This document shows, in pieces, positions 6,370-8,342 of a stretch of DNA of 8,342 nucleotides (its first letter is position 1; every line of letters starts with the position of its first letter). The notes under the pieces are model-generated. The model saw nothing but the letters and a program-made list of their open reading frames with translations, had not been told where the DNA came from and made no database searches. The position numbers and the translations under genes are program-made. This stretch comes from Acidimicrobiia bacterium. GTDB lineage: Bacteria; Actinomycetota; Acidimicrobiia; Acidimicrobiales; Ilumatobacteraceae. The stretch is from assembly GCA_009927565.1 (NCBI GenBank), contig RFMT01000402.1, positions 1-8,342 of the forward strand, written 5' to 3'.

Positions 6370-6623
6370 CGCAAATCTCTCAACCAGTTTAAATAACTCA
6401 AAACATCTCTAACTTCAATCGGACCGCTATCGCCACCATATTGTGTTTGCTTACGAAACCTTATATAAGACCGGCTCGGTATTGGCAAAAATGGTGACCG
6501 CCGCCACCAACTTCGCGGGACGAGTCGAATCAACTGAACCATGACGATAAACCAAAGTTTCGGCCTAACTACAACTGCCAAAACAATCGAAGCACCCGAT
6601 TTCATGCCCGAAACAACTGCCAT
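6366..6623 (-). CDS. Small conserved-looking protein of unknown function (WWRR...YIRFR...YGG)
   Basis: I do not know a function. The 85-residue product has a hydrophobic stretch (about 10-36, IVLAVVVRPKLWFIVMVQLI) that could touch the membrane, then RSWWRRSPFLPIPSRSYIRFR (37-57), QTQYGG (59-64) and a C-terminal acidic/aromatic helix (EVRDVLSYLNWLRDLR). I recall similar small actinobacterial proteins with the pattern WWRR-PPLPLPDP-YLRFR-YG followed by a D-V-YL-W segment, so it appears real and complete. It starts three bases after the acyl-CoA dehydrogenase stop and overlaps the HNH start by four bases. That position inside an operon also supports a true gene. The exact start is uncertain; ATG codons at residues 7 and 28 are alternatives. 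Confidence 0.75.
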   Translation of the reverse strand: MAVVSGMKSGASIVLAVVVRPKLWFIVMVQLIRLVPRSWWRRSPFLPIPSRSYIRFRKQTQYGGDSGPIEVRDVLSYLNWLRDLR

Positions 6624-6626
6624 AGG

Positions 6627-7847
6627 TCAGTTAGGTTTTGGCTCTTTGGGTAGGCCGAGCACCATTTCACCAATAATGTTGCGTTGGACTTGTGAAGAAC
6701 CTGCGTAAATCGTGCCCGCACGAGCATTCAAAAATGTCATCGCCCAACTCATTGAACTATTTTTTGCGCCGGCCTCATCAGTTTGAAAAGTTGTCATCGG
6801 TTTGCGACCTACGGGCACCAAACCCTCGGCGCCGAGAATATCCATTGCCAATTCTGTAACCGTCTTGTGATATTCGCTCCAATAAAGTTTCGAGATCGCA
6901 CCGTCTGGCCCAGGGTGATGACCCGCGACGAACTTTGTCAAAGTACGCATACCGAGAAACCTCATAATCTGCACTTTGGCGTAGCAGTCGCTCAGGCGCT
7001 GGCGAATTCGTGGGTCGTCGGCGACACCGCGTTGCTTAGCCAATGCGATCAACCGATCAATTTCGGCTTGATATCTGATTGAAAGAGTTGCTGCCGATTC
7101 GCCACGCTCATAACCCAACAACGACATCGCCACCGCCCAGCCATTATTGATGCCACCAACGATGTTTTCTTTTGGACAAAGTACATCTGTATAAAAAACC
7201 TCGTTGAATTCGCTCTCTCCAGAAAGCATCTTGATTGGTCTAACTTCTATGCCTGGCTGACGCATGTCGACCAACATGAAAGAAATACCTTTGTGTTTTG
7301 GTGCGTCAGGGTTGGTGCGTGCGAGCGTGAAAATATGAGTTGCGTATTGCCCTGCCGATGTCCAAATTTTCTGTCCATTCAAAACAAATTGATCACCGTC
7401 AAGTGTTGCCTTCAACCCAACATTGCCCAGGTCTGAGCCTGCGTTTGGTTCGCTATAGCCCTGACACCAAACATCTTGTCCCGAGATGATTCTGGGTAAG
7501 TAGTAGCGCCTTTGTTCTTCTGTGCCCCAGATCAACAATGTGTTGCCGAGCATTTGAATGCCGAATGTGTCATTGAACGAGCCAGTCGGCACACCAGCGC
7601 GAGCAAACTCTTCGGCGACTATCACTTGTTCGAGCGCTGAAAGACCACCGCCGCCGTATTCGACTGGCCAACCTGGTGCAAGATACGGACTCGACGCCAG
7701 CGTGTTTCGCCACTCGGCGACAAATTCTTCGACTGCTTTGCCTTCCATCGAACCAATGCCTTGCCAATTGGACGGAAGTTTCTCGGCTAAAAATGCTTGA
7801 ACCTTTTCGCGATATTCTTCGGCTTGAAGTTCGTAGACAGGTCTCAT
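6627..7847 (-). CDS. Acyl-CoA dehydrogenase (FadE-type flavoprotein)
   Basis: FAD-dependent enzyme that introduces the alpha-beta double bond in acyl-CoA thioesters. The 406-residue product is full length: helical N-terminal domain (to about 125), a beta domain with CQGYSEPNAGSDL (128-140, flavin contact) and NGQKIWTSAG (157-166), and a C-terminal helical domain ending in AGTIYAGSSQVQRNIIGEMVLGLP (377-400). At the position where medium- and short-chain enzymes carry the catalytic Glu (IYEG), this protein has Ala (A382). A Glu pair in GYERGE (E247, E250) falls in the helix that holds the base in isovaleryl-CoA and long-chain dehydrogenases and in mycobacterial sterol-side-chain FadE proteins. 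This suggests a branched, long-chain or steroid-type acyl substrate. The ATG overlaps the ROK kinase stop (ATGA). Confidence 0.95.
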   Translation of the reverse strand: MRPVYELQAEEYREKVQAFLAEKLPSNWQGIGSMEGKAVEEFVAEWRNTLASSPYLAPGWPVEYGGGGLSALEQVIVAEEFARAGVPTGSFNDTFGIQMLGNTLLIWGTEEQRRYYLPRIISGQDVWCQGYSEPNAGSDLGNVGLKATLDGDQFVLNGQKIWTSAGQYATHIFTLARTNPDAPKHKGISFMLVDMRQPGIEVRPIKMLSGESEFNEVFYTDVLCPKENIVGGINNGWAVAMSLLGYERGESAATLSIRYQAEIDRLIALAKQRGVADDPRIRQRLSDCYAKVQIMRFLGMRTLTKFVAGHHPGPDGAISKLYWSEYHKTVTELAMDILGAEGLVPVGRKPMTTFQTDEAGAKNSSMSWAMTFLNARAGTIYAGSSQVQRNIIGEMVLGLPKEPKPN

Positions 7848-8342
7848 GAGTCACAGCCTAGATTGCGAGCCACTGCTGCTGCCCCAACGAGCGGCGAAAG
7901 AGGGCCTAGCCCAGCAGGACAAACCGAAAAACCCTGAACGAAGCCGATCTTGGCTGACCGGTCTAATTCGGTTTGTACTGACTCAAAAAAAGGTTTGCCG
8001 AAACCGAGAGCGACCGAGCCGGCAATGACTGCACTGCGTAAATCGACAGCAGCACCGACACTCACCAAGGCACGCGCGACGAGCCGACCTGTTTCGGCGA
8101 TCACCTGCGCACTTGCTTGCGCCGCAGGTTTTCCTGTTATTGCCTCGATCGACCGCCCCGACGCATGAGCCTCGAGGCAACCGTGCGAACCGCAGGCGCA
8201 AAGCCTGCCGTCGGGAACAACAATCACATGACCAATGTGTCCAGCGTTGCCACTTCGACCGTCAAGAACTTTGCCTTGAGAAATTATCCCGCCGCCGACA
8301 CCAGTAGAAACGACCATGCCGATTACATCGGTTTGACCAGCC
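7844..8342 (-). CDS. ROK-family sugar kinase or regulator, N-terminal part beyond the window
   Basis: ROK proteins are glucokinases, other hexose kinases or sugar-responsive repressors. The frame is open to the window edge, giving 165 residues of the C-terminal part; the ATG at 8317 is internal, because conserved sequence (TDVIG) continues upstream. Visible motifs are MVVSTGVGGGIISQGKVLDG, the substrate/zinc region GNAGHIGHV, and CACGSHGCLEAHASG, which carries the three-cysteine zinc site CxCGxxGCxE together with the His of GHIGH. The C-terminal VIAGSVALGFGKPFF and PLSPLVGAAAVAR are also typical. The N-terminal ATP loop and catalytic Asp are not visible, and a helix-turn-helix that would mark a repressor cannot be excluded. 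The stop overlaps the acyl-CoA dehydrogenase start by four bases. Confidence 0.94.
   Translation of the reverse strand, partial: AGQTDVIGMVVSTGVGGGIISQGKVLDGRSGNAGHIGHVIVVPDGRLCACGSHGCLEAHASGRSIEAITGKPAAQASAQVIAETGRLVARALVSVGAAVDLRSAVIAGSVALGFGKPFFESVQTELDRSAKIGFVQGFSVCPAGLGPLSPLVGAAAVARNLGCDS

Overview
All recognisable genes here lie on the minus strand, so the window reads right to left. The right-hand end of the dcw (division and cell wall) cluster is clear: mraZ, rsmH (mraW), an ftsL-like gene, ftsI (class B PBP) and murE, in the order usual for Actinobacteria. Base composition is moderate for that phylum. The acyl-CoA dehydrogenase, the lipoate-ligase-like protein and the small WWRR protein all look actinobacterial. 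My best guess is an aquatic Acidimicrobiia-type (Ilumatobacter-like) actinobacterium; this is inference from protein style and gene order, not a computed placement.

Right part (8342 to 5137): a compact run of five genes reads ROK sugar kinase (5' end beyond the window), acyl-CoA dehydrogenase, an 85-residue unknown protein, an HNH nuclease-family protein and a lipoate-ligase/octanoyltransferase-family protein. Two joints are 4-base ATGA overlaps, one has a 3-base gap and one a 42-base gap, so it looks like one transcription unit of metabolically unrelated genes.

Middle (5136 to 4919): this gap holds the mraZ promoter. It has a TTGACA -35, a 17-base spacer and a TATAGT -10, with four AGTGG boxes on one 10-base phase, two of them inside the spacer. 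These match known MraZ operator repeats, so MraZ very likely controls its own promoter. mraZ probably starts at a GTG at 4918 behind a GGAGG Shine-Dalgarno.

Left part (4504 to 1): a 227-base gap separates mraZ from rsmH. It folds as a long nested structure on the transcribed strand: an outer interrupted stem, a 14-bp perfect stem that G-U pairs extend to 17 bp, and an inner core with competing hairpins. The rsmH ATG that follows has no Shine-Dalgarno. This leader is the best candidate in the window for an undescribed element. From rsmH to murE the genes abut or overlap (TAA directly followed by ATG, then GTGA, then a 1-base gap), so the leader could affect rsmH, ftsL, ftsI and murE together. 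RsmH methylates 16S rRNA, FtsL and FtsI form the septal synthesis machinery, and MurE adds the third amino acid of the peptidoglycan stem peptide.
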